NCBI GenBank assembly: GCA_013423325.1
Contig: BLJB01000121.1
Location: forward strand, 79,604 to 143,603
Origin: Usnea hakonensis
Taxonomy: Eukaryota; Ascomycota; Lecanoromycetes; Lecanorales; Parmeliaceae
Direction of reading: 5' to 3'
Length of the DNA: 64,000 nucleotides
The notes beneath the pieces were generated by a model that worked only from the letters and a program-made list of their open reading frames with translations, had not been told where the DNA came from and searched no databases. This document shows positions 33,923-43,460 of this stretch, one piece after another. Every line of letters begins with the position of its first letter. Within the stretch, counting starts at the first letter, position 1. The position numbers were made by a program, and so were the translations under genes.

Positions 33923-35566
33923 ATGCGACTCCTCGATACCTCCACCCTCAAACTCCACGAATTCTATGATGAAGCCATCCCGCAGTACGCCATCCTCTCC
34001 CATACTTGGGGCGAGGAGGAAGTGTCGTTCCACGACCTGCAGAACAAGACACCAGAGCAGCTGGACGGATGGAAAGGGTATATGAAAATAAAAGCTTGTT
34101 GTGCAGTAGCAGCGTCGAGTAGATATAAGTATGTCTGGATAGATACATGCTGCATCGACAAGACTAGCAGTGCAGAGTTGTCCGAAGCGATCAACTCCAT
34201 GTACCGATGGTACCGAAATGCAAAGGTTTGCTACGCCTATCTCGTCGATGTCTGGATTGGCGAAGAGCACAAGGTCAGTCTAGGGGAATTGAAAGAGTAC
34301 AATCTCCAGGTGGCAACAGATGTTTCGGATTTTTGGAAAAGGTTTCGTGAGAGCAGATGGTTCACCAGGGGATGGACGTTGCAAGAGCTCTTGGCCCCGA
34401 GATGGATGGATTTCTTCGACAAAGACTGGCGACGCTTGGGAAATAAGTCCACCCTCATAAGGGAGCTGTCATCCATCACTGGGATTCTAGCAAACCACAT
34501 TTTTGAGCACACGTCTGCGAGCGCAGCACAGAAGATGTCCTGGGCTTCTGGAAGGAAGACGACTAGAGTGGAGGACATGGCTTACAGCTTGATGGGTATC
34601 TTCGACGTGAACATGCCATTGCTCTATGGTGAAGGGAGAAATGCTTTCATTAGACTTCAGCACGAGGTTGTAAAAGTTTCGGACGATGAATCCATATTCG
34701 CCTGGGAGGACGATATTCTCCGGGAGAGTGGCATGTTCGCGCAATCGCCAAAAGCGTTCGCTAAATCCGGGGATATAGTCCAGATCAACGATGATGACCC
34801 ACTTTACGTGAGTAGAGCACCGTACGCGGTGACTAATAGAGGTCTGGCGATCGAAAATTTCGCCCATGGAGAAAGTGATTCACCACGTGTCTCAGACTTG
34901 GACATCTCGCTCCTACCGCTCAACTGCAAACGTCAGGCACAGTCAGGTTTTGAGCGGTTCGAACTACGTATTATGATTGAGCTGACGAAAACTTCTCGAG
35001 ATGGACTTTTACGATGGTCACCGCGGCTGTTGAAGCCACCAAGGTGCTCTTTCAATTTGACCTCTCCTCGATTGGTGTACATCCGGCCTATCTACATCTT
35101 ACGCAACTATGCTTTCGGATCGTCGCTACGCTACATCGACCCAGAATTCCTGATCAAAGGTAGGCTTCTACTCGCTGAAACCTTTGATTGTCGATCAGAG
35201 CAAGATAGTCTTTTTTCTACGTCGCAGGATGAGCAGAAGTGGTGGATCTCAAACTGGATGGATCAAAAATTTCCAGCAATTTTGTTCAAGAGCAGCATAT
35301 CTGGTTCTCCTGCACTGTTTGGCGTGATCCTACATGCGAATGGCACTATTATCGATAGCATACATCTCATCGTTCCCTCAATGGGCCAGACTTTTCTTGA
35401 GGAGATGAACAAGTACAGACGAAAGTGTCAGCCCAATATAGAAACTCGAGCTTTCAAACGCCTACAGGATGGATCGATGGTCTCGGTGGTTCTGAAAAGG
35501 AGAAGGGTGGATACCAAGTTTGGGATAGACTTGTACTCTTGGAGAAACATTATAGAAATCTCATAG
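33923..35566 (+). CDS. HET-domain (heterokaryon incompatibility) protein
   Basis: Single exon, 547 aa, starting MRLLDTSTLKLHEF. The HET domain fills residues ~20-180: block 1 QYAILSHTWGEEEVSF, block 2 YKYVWIDTCCIDKTSSAELS followed by EAINSMYRWYRNAKVCYAYL, and block 3 SRWFTRGWTLQELLAP. A conserved continuation follows (EDMAYSLMGIFDVNMPLLYGEG). The C-terminal ~250 residues are variable and may sense partners. HET proteins trigger programmed cell death when incompatible partners meet after hyphal fusion; the TIR-like fold is established for the family, and NADase activity has been proposed. It lies about 9 kb from the NLR on the other side of ZF1 and the MFS gene. Confidence 0.93.
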   Translation: MRLLDTSTLKLHEFYDEAIPQYAILSHTWGEEEVSFHDLQNKTPEQLDGWKGYMKIKACCAVAASSRYKYVWIDTCCIDKTSSAELSEAINSMYRWYRNAKVCYAYLVDVWIGEEHKVSLGELKEYNLQVATDVSDFWKRFRESRWFTRGWTLQELLAPRWMDFFDKDWRRLGNKSTLIRELSSITGILANHIFEHTSASAAQKMSWASGRKTTRVEDMAYSLMGIFDVNMPLLYGEGRNAFIRLQHEVVKVSDDESIFAWEDDILRESGMFAQSPKAFAKSGDIVQINDDDPLYVSRAPYAVTNRGLAIENFAHGESDSPRVSDLDISLLPLNCKRQAQSGFERFELRIMIELTKTSRDGLLRWSPRLLKPPRCSFNLTSPRLVYIRPIYILRNYAFGSSLRYIDPEFLIKGRLLLAETFDCRSEQDSLFSTSQDEQKWWISNWMDQKFPAILFKSSISGSPALFGVILHANGTIIDSIHLIVPSMGQTFLEEMNKYRRKCQPNIETRAFKRLQDGSMVSVVLKRRRVDTKFGIDLYSWRNIIEIS

Positions 35567-36097
35567 CATGTCGACAGAAGATGGACATTAACGTCAAAAG
35601 CTAAGATTGGAAACGATAGACCCGCCTGTAAAGATTGAGTTGATGCTCTGAACTTCTCGATAAGTCGAAATATTCGAAATGCTCTTTCGAGATGATGTGG
35701 ACTCATATGGCACAGCTTGCGTAGTCGAAGAGGCGACCCTTAAAGCATCACTCCGCGCCGCGTAGGTTTCAGACGTACCTGATCGCCAGCAGCATTCCGA
35801 GTAGCATCAGTACTTTCAATGACATTTTCTTGCCTCTCTGGGTTGGTCCAGAGCCTGGCTGCTTGGTGTGCTCATCGCAAGCATTGATCCTCGTCCAAGA
35901 AATTGTCCATGGCAGCAAATCGCTTAGCAGTCGGCAAGTAGATAGTGGCGTAGGAGCAGAATGAATCCTGTTAGATAGTGGTACATGGTGTGAAATGTAA
36001 AGATCTTCACCAAACTTACCCGGCGCTCACTCCATCGGGAACACACCACTACCACCCGCAGCATCACCACAATATCTTCCCCGTTTCACTTTCAACA
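35567..36097. other. intergenic/promoter of the CCDC174-like gene
   Basis: No gene supported. The frame of the next gene is open upstream to 35978, but the first Met with family-like sequence after it is at 36098. Confidence 0.4.
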
Positions 36098-37150
36098 ATG
36101 CCAACAAACCCCTCCCTCTACGGCCTCCCCCGCCCCCGATCTTCCAAACCCACCGCCAACAACTCCTCTTCCGCCTTCACAGCCACCCTCTCCACCCTCC
36201 TCGCCTCCCCTTCCCCCGCCTCAACCACAACAACCGGCCGCCCACGCCCCTCGAAGTCCAAACCCGACATCTTCACCGCCCATAACAAGGGTAGTAAAAA
36301 GCGTGCTTTGGCAGATATATCCGATGACACTGGGCTTGCACGGCCGCAAAAACATGCTCAACACAGCGAAGCCGTCGACGCGGCTACCCTGCATCGCTCC
36401 AAGAGGAAAATGGAAGAAAAAGCACGTTTGTATGCTAGTATGAAGAGGGGGGACTATGTACCCCCGTCCGACGGGGGTGTGAACAAAGAGGAGAATGCAC
36501 TGGTAGATTTCGATAGGAAGTGGGCCGACAAGCAGGATGACGCCGAGCGGAAATACGACACGGAAACCGACGACGACGGAGACAGCGAAGGCGACGCAGA
36601 GCCAAAACCAGAAGGCGATGAAGAAATGGTCGAATACGAAGACGAATTCGGCCGCCTGCGCACCACCACCAAAACCAACCTCGCCGCCCACCTCCGCGCC
36701 CAATCCGCCCAATCCCACGCCGCAACCGAACTATCCGCCATGCGCGCCCGCCCCGCCCAACCCACCACCCTCATCCACGGCGACACGATCCAATCCTCCG
36801 CGTTCAACCCCGACGCCCCTCACACCATCCAAATGCAAAACCTCGCGCGAAAGCGCGATAGGAGCGCGACGCCCCCTGCGGAAACGCATTATGATGCGAG
36901 CAAGGAGGTTAGGAGTAAAGGGGTGGGGTTTTATCAGTTTAGTAGGGATGAGGGGGGGAGGAGGAGGGAGATGGAGGCGTTGGGGGTGGAGAGGAGGGGG
37001 ACGGAGAGGGAGAGGGAGGTGAGGAGGGTGGAGAAGGAGAGGAGGGTTGAGGAGAGGAGGAGGTTGATTGCTGAGAAGAGGGGGGTGAGGTTGGCGGAGA
37101 GGTTTTTGGAGGGGTTGGAGGGTGAGTTGCGAGGAAGGGACCAGGCGTAG
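36098..37150 (+). CDS. CCDC174-like protein (DUF4078)
   Basis: Single exon, 350 aa from the ATG at 36098 (MPTNPSLYGLPRPRSS). Features in order: Ser/Pro-rich disordered N-terminus; a helical segment HRSKRKMEEKARLYASMKRG (~109-128), typical of the family, with DYVPP directly after; an acidic block; the DUF4078 signature MVEYEDEFGRLRTT (~205-218); and a C-terminal Arg/Glu-rich charged helix with alternating RR and EE. Human CCDC174 is a nuclear protein tied to the exon-junction complex and splicing; that role is assumed by family only. Start choice is by family-like N-terminus; upstream in-frame Met at 35978 is less likely. Confidence 0.85.
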   Translation: MPTNPSLYGLPRPRSSKPTANNSSSAFTATLSTLLASPSPASTTTTGRPRPSKSKPDIFTAHNKGSKKRALADISDDTGLARPQKHAQHSEAVDAATLHRSKRKMEEKARLYASMKRGDYVPPSDGGVNKEENALVDFDRKWADKQDDAERKYDTETDDDGDSEGDAEPKPEGDEEMVEYEDEFGRLRTTTKTNLAAHLRAQSAQSHAATELSAMRARPAQPTTLIHGDTIQSSAFNPDAPHTIQMQNLARKRDRSATPPAETHYDASKEVRSKGVGFYQFSRDEGGRRREMEALGVERRGTEREREVRRVEKERRVEERRRLIAEKRGVRLAERFLEGLEGELRGRDQA

Positions 37151-37374
37151 CGAAGGCTATATCAATACTAAATATACCTACACATCGAGGCCTAACATCC
37201 ATCTTCGCCCCCCCCCCCCTCCCTTTCTATGCCAAATCCCCAAACTAGCTATCCCACCCAAAGCCAAGACCTACCTACTGCTCGACGGCCCGAGTCATCC
37301 CCATCGGCACGTACTCTACTCTCTACCAACCAGAAAACACAAAAACACAGATATACTGCAGCGAAACTATTTTG

Positions 37375-38115
37375 AGTCTCACATCCCACATCCCTCTCTC
37401 CCCTCCCCCCTCTCCCCCCTCTTCATACTTTCTATTTTCTACTTTCTACGATGGGATATGATATGATAGGATATTCCAGATTGTAATTTCAATTTCAACT
37501 TCGACTTCGACTTCGAATTTATTTTTAGGGGATGAGATTTGGGATTGGGATTGGGATTGGGATTGGGATTGGGGTTGGGGTATGGTGTTTTGGTTTAGGA
37601 GGGGATTGGGGGAAGGGTGGAAAGGGAGGGGAGAGAGGGGGGGAGGGGAAGGGGATATGGAAGGGGGGGGAAGGTGGTGAGGGAGGGGATGGGGATGGGG
37701 ATGGGGGAAGGGAAAGGGGGGTGAGGGGAGGGGTGAGGGAGGGGGGGAGGGGGGGGGAATGGGGGTAGGGGGAGGGAGGGTGAGGAGGGATGTTGAGAGG
37801 GGAGGGGAGTGGGTGGTTTTGGGGGGTTGGGGGGTGGGAGGGGAAAATGTGGTGGGGATGGGGATGGGGAAAGGAAAGGAAAAAGGGGGGGCTGAGATAT
37901 ATAGTATGATATGTGATGGGATGTTGAGATTTTGAGGGTGGATGGGAAAGGAGGGATGGTGAGGGAGAGAGGGAGGGAGAGAGGGTTGGGTGGAGTCGCT
38001 ATGGCGAGGCTGAGAGCGTAAGAGGTGAGAGTGTGGTGTGAGGGATGGAAGTTGAAAGGGGAAGGGGAAGGGGAAGGGGTTGGTGGGGTATAGATCGAAA
38101 GGGCAAGGGGTTGGT
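37375..38115. repeat. polypyrimidine to polypurine tract downstream of ZF2
   Basis: A C/T-rich stretch (37375-37450) is followed after ~80 bp by a G/A-rich tract to about 38115. It begins with seven or so GGGATT units (about 37541-37580) that drift to GGGGTT, then becomes mixed GGGA/GGGGA runs. Frames here are low-complexity artefacts. The composition and its placement 3' of a C2H2 gene mirror 26500-27540. Confidence 0.85.
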
Positions 38116-38328
38116 GAGGGATTGCAGTCAATGAGATAAAGAAGAGGACGACGAGGGAGAGGTGGAGATGAATGGTTTTGCTACTCTCCATAAACAGCAC
38201 TAGACATGATAACGACCCCACAATCTATTCATTACTCAAGGCGCCTCCGCCGCCTTCCTCCTCCCCCTCCTCCCCCTACTTCACTTCCCCTAAAGCGCAC
38301 ACATCATACCATTCTGGCATATTGGAAG

Positions 38329-39551
38329 CTAAGTAGAACCCGATGCCGCCACCGCATGACAGTTCTCGACATGGTCATCCAACTTATCTTTCCGATAGCT
38401 GCTATACCCACAACTCACAGCCACGCAGCGGAAAACCTTGGAGTCAGCTTGGTGCTTCTTGGCATGGCGTTTGAGGTCACTCCTACGTTTGAACGAGCGG
38501 TTGCATTCGGCGCAAGTGTGACGGGCTGGAGCGACTTGAGCGGGGCCGAGGGGACTGGCATTGTCGTTAATGGCGTTGAATGCATTTGGGAGTCCGGCAG
38601 CGGTTGTCATTTGGGAACCAAGGCCATTTGCAGCAAACTGGCCCCCGTAGTTATTGACGTTCTCGACGGAATCAAAGGCGTTGGGGAGCTCGGCAGCGGT
38701 CATCGCTTGGGTACCAAGGCCAGTCACAGAAAATTGGCCTCCGTAGTCGTTGACGGCGTTGAAGGCGTTCGCGAATGCACCAGTCGCACTCATTTGGGTG
38801 CCCAAGCCATTTGCAGCATGTTGGCCTCCGAAGCTGTTACCGTTGTCGACGGCGTAAGACGCGTTTGAGAATGCACCAGCCGCGCTCATTTGGGTGCCCA
38901 AGCCATTTGCAGCATGTTGGCCTCCGAAGCTGTTACCGTTGTTGACGGCGTAGGACGCGTTTGATAATGCAGCAGCCGCATTCGTATGGGTGCTGAAGCC
39001 AGTAGGTTGGAACGGGCCTTTGTAGCTGTTACCGTTGTCGACGGCGTAGGACGCGTTTGAGAATGCATCAGCCGCATTCGCATGGGTGGAAAAGCAATTA
39101 GTCTGCAACAGGCCTTCGTGACCGTTGCCGATGATACCAGGGGTATATGGGTCCGTCAAGGAGAACGAAGGGTCCAGATACTGTGAATTAGTATTGACAT
39201 ACTGGTCCATAGGCCCTGCGGCTACCTCTGGTACCCAGATGTAATGGCCAGGCCGATTTGGGAAGGCGATGCCGTCATTGTAAGCGGCGCCGGCAGGGAA
39301 GGTAGTTTCGGCCAATGGTGGGAGGGTTGGATCCTCAAAGGGAGCAAGTGCGTCGTAATGGTTAGGCCCATTTGCGGGAGCGATACCGGCGGAGAGTGTG
39401 CTTTCGTCTATGTGCGGAAGTATTGAATGTAGGCTGACATGCATTAGCAGGATTCCAAAAAAAAAACCTACCCAGGCTCAGCTGCAGCACTAGCGCTTGA
39501 ATATGCGCTTTGCTGCAAGCTGGGCTTGGTACTGGCCGTTCCTTCCTCCAT
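38329..39551 (-). CDS. C2H2 zinc-finger protein ZF2, paralogue of ZF1
   Basis: Two exons, 39551-39472 (80 nt) and 39433-38329, total 1185 nt, 394 aa. The intron is only 38 nt, starts GTAGG plus ten T and carries a CTAAT branch site. N-terminus MEEGTASTKPSLQQ matches ZF1. The middle has about six tandem units of 29-33 residues (AANGLGTQMSAAGAFSNAS, AVDNGNSFGGQH). Two C2H2 fingers end the protein: CAECNRSFKRRSDLKRHAKKH, and a second with C-x4-C (CVAVSCGYSSYRKDKLDDH). Finger 2 ends ENCH where ZF1 has RRRH. Likely a regulator with a Gly/Asn/Ala-rich low-complexity region. It sits about 10 kb from ZF1 in the same orientation. Confidence 0.82.
38565..39115 (-). repeat. tandem ~90-nt repeats inside ZF2
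   Basis: About six imperfect units encode ...GLGTQ-M-AAG-F-NA---V-NGN-YGGQ. Some neighbouring units are near-identical at DNA level (for example around 38770-38960), so copy number may vary between strains. Unit length stays a multiple of three, so the frame is kept. Confidence 0.8.
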
Positions 39552-39830
39552 GGTGGACGGGCGTGCAATAGGGCGTAAAACGCTAATAAGTAGGGCGTCG
39601 TTCGTGCAAAAGCGGCCGACCAACGAAAATGATGGTGGTCAAATTGAAGAGTCTGAAGTGGGAAAAATCGGTGAGCCAATCCTCTGAAAATCTCGGGGGA
39701 AGGCAGCGCTCTTGTAGACAATGTTCTGCCTCTGGGGCGAAGTAGAAATTCCTCAGCCGTCTCACCACTTGGTAGATGCAGGATTTTGGCAGCCTCGCCC
39801 AATGGAAATTTGATCCTCAGGTAGGGCAAA
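39552..39830. repeat. ZF2 upstream region, homologous to ZF1 upstream
   Basis: Collinear with 29249-29530 over about 280 bp. It likely contains the shared promoter, with a CCAAT-type box near the far end. Confidence 0.7.
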
Positions 39831-40496
39831 TTCCAATAACAGAGCGAGTCTTGACAGAGATGATCGTAAAATCAAGGAGTCGCAAAGAAAAGGACAATGG
39901 AATAGCATAAGCAGACATTGCAATTTTTACCACGTTTCCACTCGACCCAGATTGAAGGCATTGGATGTACCCCAGTGTCATACCAACCGGTGGGGAAGCC
40001 TTGTGGTTAAGCTGAGCAAAGAATGTGACGCTATGTGAAGCTTGATCAGTGGCCGGAAAGAGCAGGGCATGACCTGAGCAATCGTTGCTTGCGATTCGAG
40101 GCTGCAACAAGCACTTTAGCCAAACATCAAGCAAACTTTTCGTCACCTCTTTCATGTACTTGATAGCCTTGACATATGTTGCCTATTCCACGTGGTACTC
40201 CATCCTTAGCTGAGGGAAGCAACCAGTGGCACGGGAACCATGGGCACTGTGTTGCAGGTCTTGTGTCAACCAACATGCACCAAATCAGATGGTCCAGCCG
40301 ATCCCTCGCGGTCGTCAAGGCTCCTGATATCCCACACCTGCTTCTTTTTAGCTCCTACTTGGGGGCCCTAACCAGAACAATGCCTGGGCCGTCTCGAACG
40401 AAGGGATGGCTCAGTTGGAATAAAAGCAACAAGCCTGAATGACATACCGTTCAAAGCTATTTTTCTTCCCGCCGTGGAGTCTGACACTGCATTCAT
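39831..40496. other. intergenic, nothing recognised
   Basis: A minus frame at 40155-39817 (112 codons) and overlapping plus frames lack motifs or splice context. No repeat seen. Confidence 0.4.
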
Positions 40497-41021
40497 TCAC
40501 CGCTTCTTCTTCGCCTCATCCCACGCCACGAATCGGCTATCCGTCCTAGCATCCCAAAGATCCGCCGAGCGTATCAATAAACTCTCTTCCACAGTAATAT
40601 CCACCGCCTCATCCTCCTCCTCAATACCCTTACCCCCATCACCCCCCCTCCTCCTCACCCCCCCCTTTCCACCCTCGTCACCCCCCACAAACCCACTCCC
40701 TCCACCCCCAAAACTAAACACCCTCCTCTTCCCATTCGGTCTCTCCGCTAGACTAGGCGCTCGAGGCCGGCTCCTCCCGTGTGCGCGCCCGCCAATGGAA
40801 GGGATTTCGTGCGCGACGGCGCGGATTATGTAGAGGAGGATGTCGTAGATGACGAAGAGGGCCCAGGGGCCGATGGTCATGATGCCGAGGAGGAGCTGTG
40901 GGGGGGGGGAGTGTTAGTGGAGGGAATCTTGGGGAATGGGGGGAGGGGGGCGTACGAAGAAGCGGGCGATCCAGGTTTCGATGGCGGTGAGGTTGGGGGG
41001 GAGGATGGAGAGGTACGACAT
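40497..41021 (-). CDS. small membrane protein with a KKXX-type ER-retrieval tail
   Basis: Two exons, 41021-40956 and 40895-40497, total 465 nt, 154 aa (60-nt intron, GTACGC donor, CACAG acceptor). MSYLSILPPNLTAIETWIAR leads into a hydrophobic segment that continues across the splice (LLLGIMTIGPWALFVIYDIL), giving one long or two short TM helices in residues ~15-50. After the conserved-looking VAHEIPSIGGRAHG come a Gly/Arg-rich stretch and a helical C-terminus ending AKKKR; Lys at -3 and -4 fits the COPI-binding dilysine motif. I do not recognise the family. ER or early Golgi location is inferred from the tail. Confidence 0.72.
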
Positions 41022-41454
41022 TGGGGAGGGGCGGGCACGGGGCTCGGTGGTTGGCGGTGTGGAGGAGATGGTGTGGTGTTTATAGCATTGTTTTTGTGGA
41101 GTTTTGGCGGGCTTGCTGTCGTTGTTGAAAGCGGTAGAGAAGAAATTCTGAGATTCAGAGGTTGATTATAAACGTCAATTGGTAATTGATGGGCTCTTTT
41201 GCACTATACGTAAGGGTTTAGAGGCGATGGGGAGCCCTGTCAGAAGTGCGAATTGGGATTATGTGAGATGTTTGTTTGACAAGTCGGACAGTTTTACCAA
41301 TCAGAGTTGGTGAGTAAAGGGATTGGAATTAGTCAGCCAATCAGATACGGACTAGCTCGCCAAGCATTTCTCTGCACTCACGGCACTCAAGGGGAAGCAC
41401 TTAGCTTTCGTTTGTATTTCCATCTAGCTCCTCTAAAGAATTGAACGTAGCCAT

Positions 41455-42507
41455 TCAAACCCCAACCACAAGCTTCACCCCACTAACACCCTTCTTCAAC
41501 TCATCCAACCCCTTATCAATCGACGCCAGACCTCCCTCAACCACCTGAACCTTCGGACTCGGCACAAACTCCCCATTCCCCAACTTCTCCTTCAACCACA
41601 CGCCAAAGCAATAATGGAAATGCTCCGTCCTCTCTTTCTCGTCTTGCGGCGCCATGACAAACTTCACCTCCACGCCCTCCACCGTCGGCATGTCCTCCGC
41701 TGGAGGGACCGCCGTCGCTAGCTTGGCCGTCTCATTCCCTTTGAACTCTTTCAAGATGTCCAAACACGACTTCACCTGACCTGCCGTATCGTATCCTGTC
41801 TGAATCGTGACTCCATCCGCCTTGGCCGTCTTGACGATGTCCTCGACCACATTCTCGCTCTTGTAATCAAACAGTTTGCTCGCGCCCAACGATTTCAAAT
41901 ACTCATGATGTCGTTCACTCGCCGTAGCGTACACAAGAAAGCCCATAGACTTTGCAACTTGGATGATCGCACTGCCCACACTGCCGGCACCGCCCCAGAT
42001 CAACATGCCTTTCTTGTCCTGAGGCGTGTAGGCCGTGTCTCGGGGTATCCCTATAGAATAGCACCCCGACCACGCCGTCACGACCGCCATGGGAAGCAAA
42101 CTCCCCTCATTGAAGCTGATGTTCGACGGCAGCGGTACGGCGTTCGCGGCGGGGACCAGCACGCGCGTCTGAAAGGCACCGTAGTCGGGGAGTCCCTTGG
42201 TGAAGAAAGATGGCGCGAAGGCGGCGACGCGGGTGCCCGGTTTGGGAGCGTCAGAGGGTACGGATGAGCCAGTGGAGATGACGGTGCCTGCGATGTCGGA
42301 ACCTATTACTGCAGGGTAGTGATCTAGGGGAGGGAATCCCATGTCGCGCTGGTAGTAGTCGATGGGATTGAGCGCAATGGATTTGACTTGGATGAGGAGG
42401 TCGTGTGGGCCTGGAGTGGGGGTGGGGCGGTGATTGATTTCTAGGAGTCCGGCGGCTTTGGAGGGGAGGATTGCGGCGAGATGTTGGGGTGAAGTTGTGG
42501 AAGACAT
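41455..42507 (-). CDS. medium-chain reductase/quinone-oxidoreductase-like (zinc-free MDR)
   Basis: Single exon, 350 aa. GroES-like N-terminal domain with PGPHDLLIQVKSIALNPIDY and VIGSDIAGTV; Rossmann domain with GGAGSVGSAIIQVAKSMG (~166-183) for NADPH and YATASERHHEYLKSLGA. The zinc-binding cysteines of alcohol dehydrogenases are absent, so this is a reductase of the zinc-independent group; stand-alone trans-enoyl reductases of polyketide pathways belong here as well. No polyketide synthase is visible in the window, so a detoxifying or general oxidoreductase role is more likely. Substrate not readable. Confidence 0.92.
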   Translation of the reverse strand: MSSTTSPQHLAAILPSKAAGLLEINHRPTPTPGPHDLLIQVKSIALNPIDYYQRDMGFPPLDHYPAVIGSDIAGTVISTGSSVPSDAPKPGTRVAAFAPSFFTKGLPDYGAFQTRVLVPAANAVPLPSNISFNEGSLLPMAVVTAWSGCYSIGIPRDTAYTPQDKKGMLIWGGAGSVGSAIIQVAKSMGFLVYATASERHHEYLKSLGASKLFDYKSENVVEDIVKTAKADGVTIQTGYDTAGQVKSCLDILKEFKGNETAKLATAVPPAEDMPTVEGVEVKFVMAPQDEKERTEHFHYCFGVWLKEKLGNGEFVPSPKVQVVEGGLASIDKGLDELKKGVSGVKLVVGV

Positions 42508-43460
42508 GATGGGTGGTTGTGTGCTTTTGGGAGGAAATCAAGGGTGGTATTGGGAGGATGAGATTGAGATCTAGAGAACAGAAGTGAGGATGGAGTAGCT
42601 CAGATATCAAGTGGGAGATGTAAATATATACCTATCTTACAATGATCAATTCCCAACCACGCCACTAACTACTTTATTGAAGACCCTCGGACGCATTGTA
42701 TATGCGGAACCCAATGGGTTTAAGAACAATCCCATTCCTTAACCCCATATGACGTATGACGTAACAGTCTTACCAATCCCAAGATTAGCTCTCTTCGGTC
42801 CAAGAAAGCTGTGTCCGAGGGTTCCGAGCATCTCACAATCAGCAAAACATAATCAAATGAACTAATCAATCAATCGCTCTTCAGTCTCACCCTCTCCCCA
42901 TCATCTCCTCTTCATTCAGAACGCCTACCAGAGTACCTACTCTCCCCTCCAGCGAATGGACATGAGCATCTAGGTAGTGTCGCAACGAGAAATATGGAGC
43001 ATAGGTAGAGAGAGAGTGTGTGCTCGATTTGCGACCGCTGCCGTGTCTGAAAAGGAATGGAAAGATCACAGAGATGGGGTGGGGTGCCACTATATATAGG
43101 TAGCTTCACGCTCGTACCATCATCGATTCATGTAACAAGAAATAATGGACCCTGGGTGGGTATCGACCTCTGGAGCGGATCCTGCCAAACCGCAAAAATG
43201 TTCGTCTTCTTTTGAGTTTTTTGGCTAGCTGGCACCAGTACCTTACTATGTACCTACATCGCGTCATAATGCCACCCCATGAGCCTCGCCGACATTGTCT
43301 ACTTCCTCCCATTCCCACTCTCCAGATTCAAATCCAGCGACCACAGCGAATCCCAAGCCTTGGACTTGGCCTTCTCGGGCGACATTTTTTGAGGCGAGGA
43401 TCGGCTCTGCCTCAGAGACTTGGACGGTGAAACCGCAACGCTTCTTGCCTGTGCTTTCCA
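42508..43460. other. intergenic between MDR promoter and ATG11 3' end
   Basis: Short frames on both strands without motif. TATATATA near 43091 and CT-rich runs. No gene supported. Confidence 0.45.

Noticed and set aside
36221..37202. Several antisense frames of 90-165 codons across the CCDC174-like gene
   Set aside because: Shadow frames caused by codon bias of the real gene; no motif.
37532..38221. 208-codon Pro/Ser frame and Gly/Glu frame
   Set aside because: Low-complexity artefacts of the G/A-rich tract.
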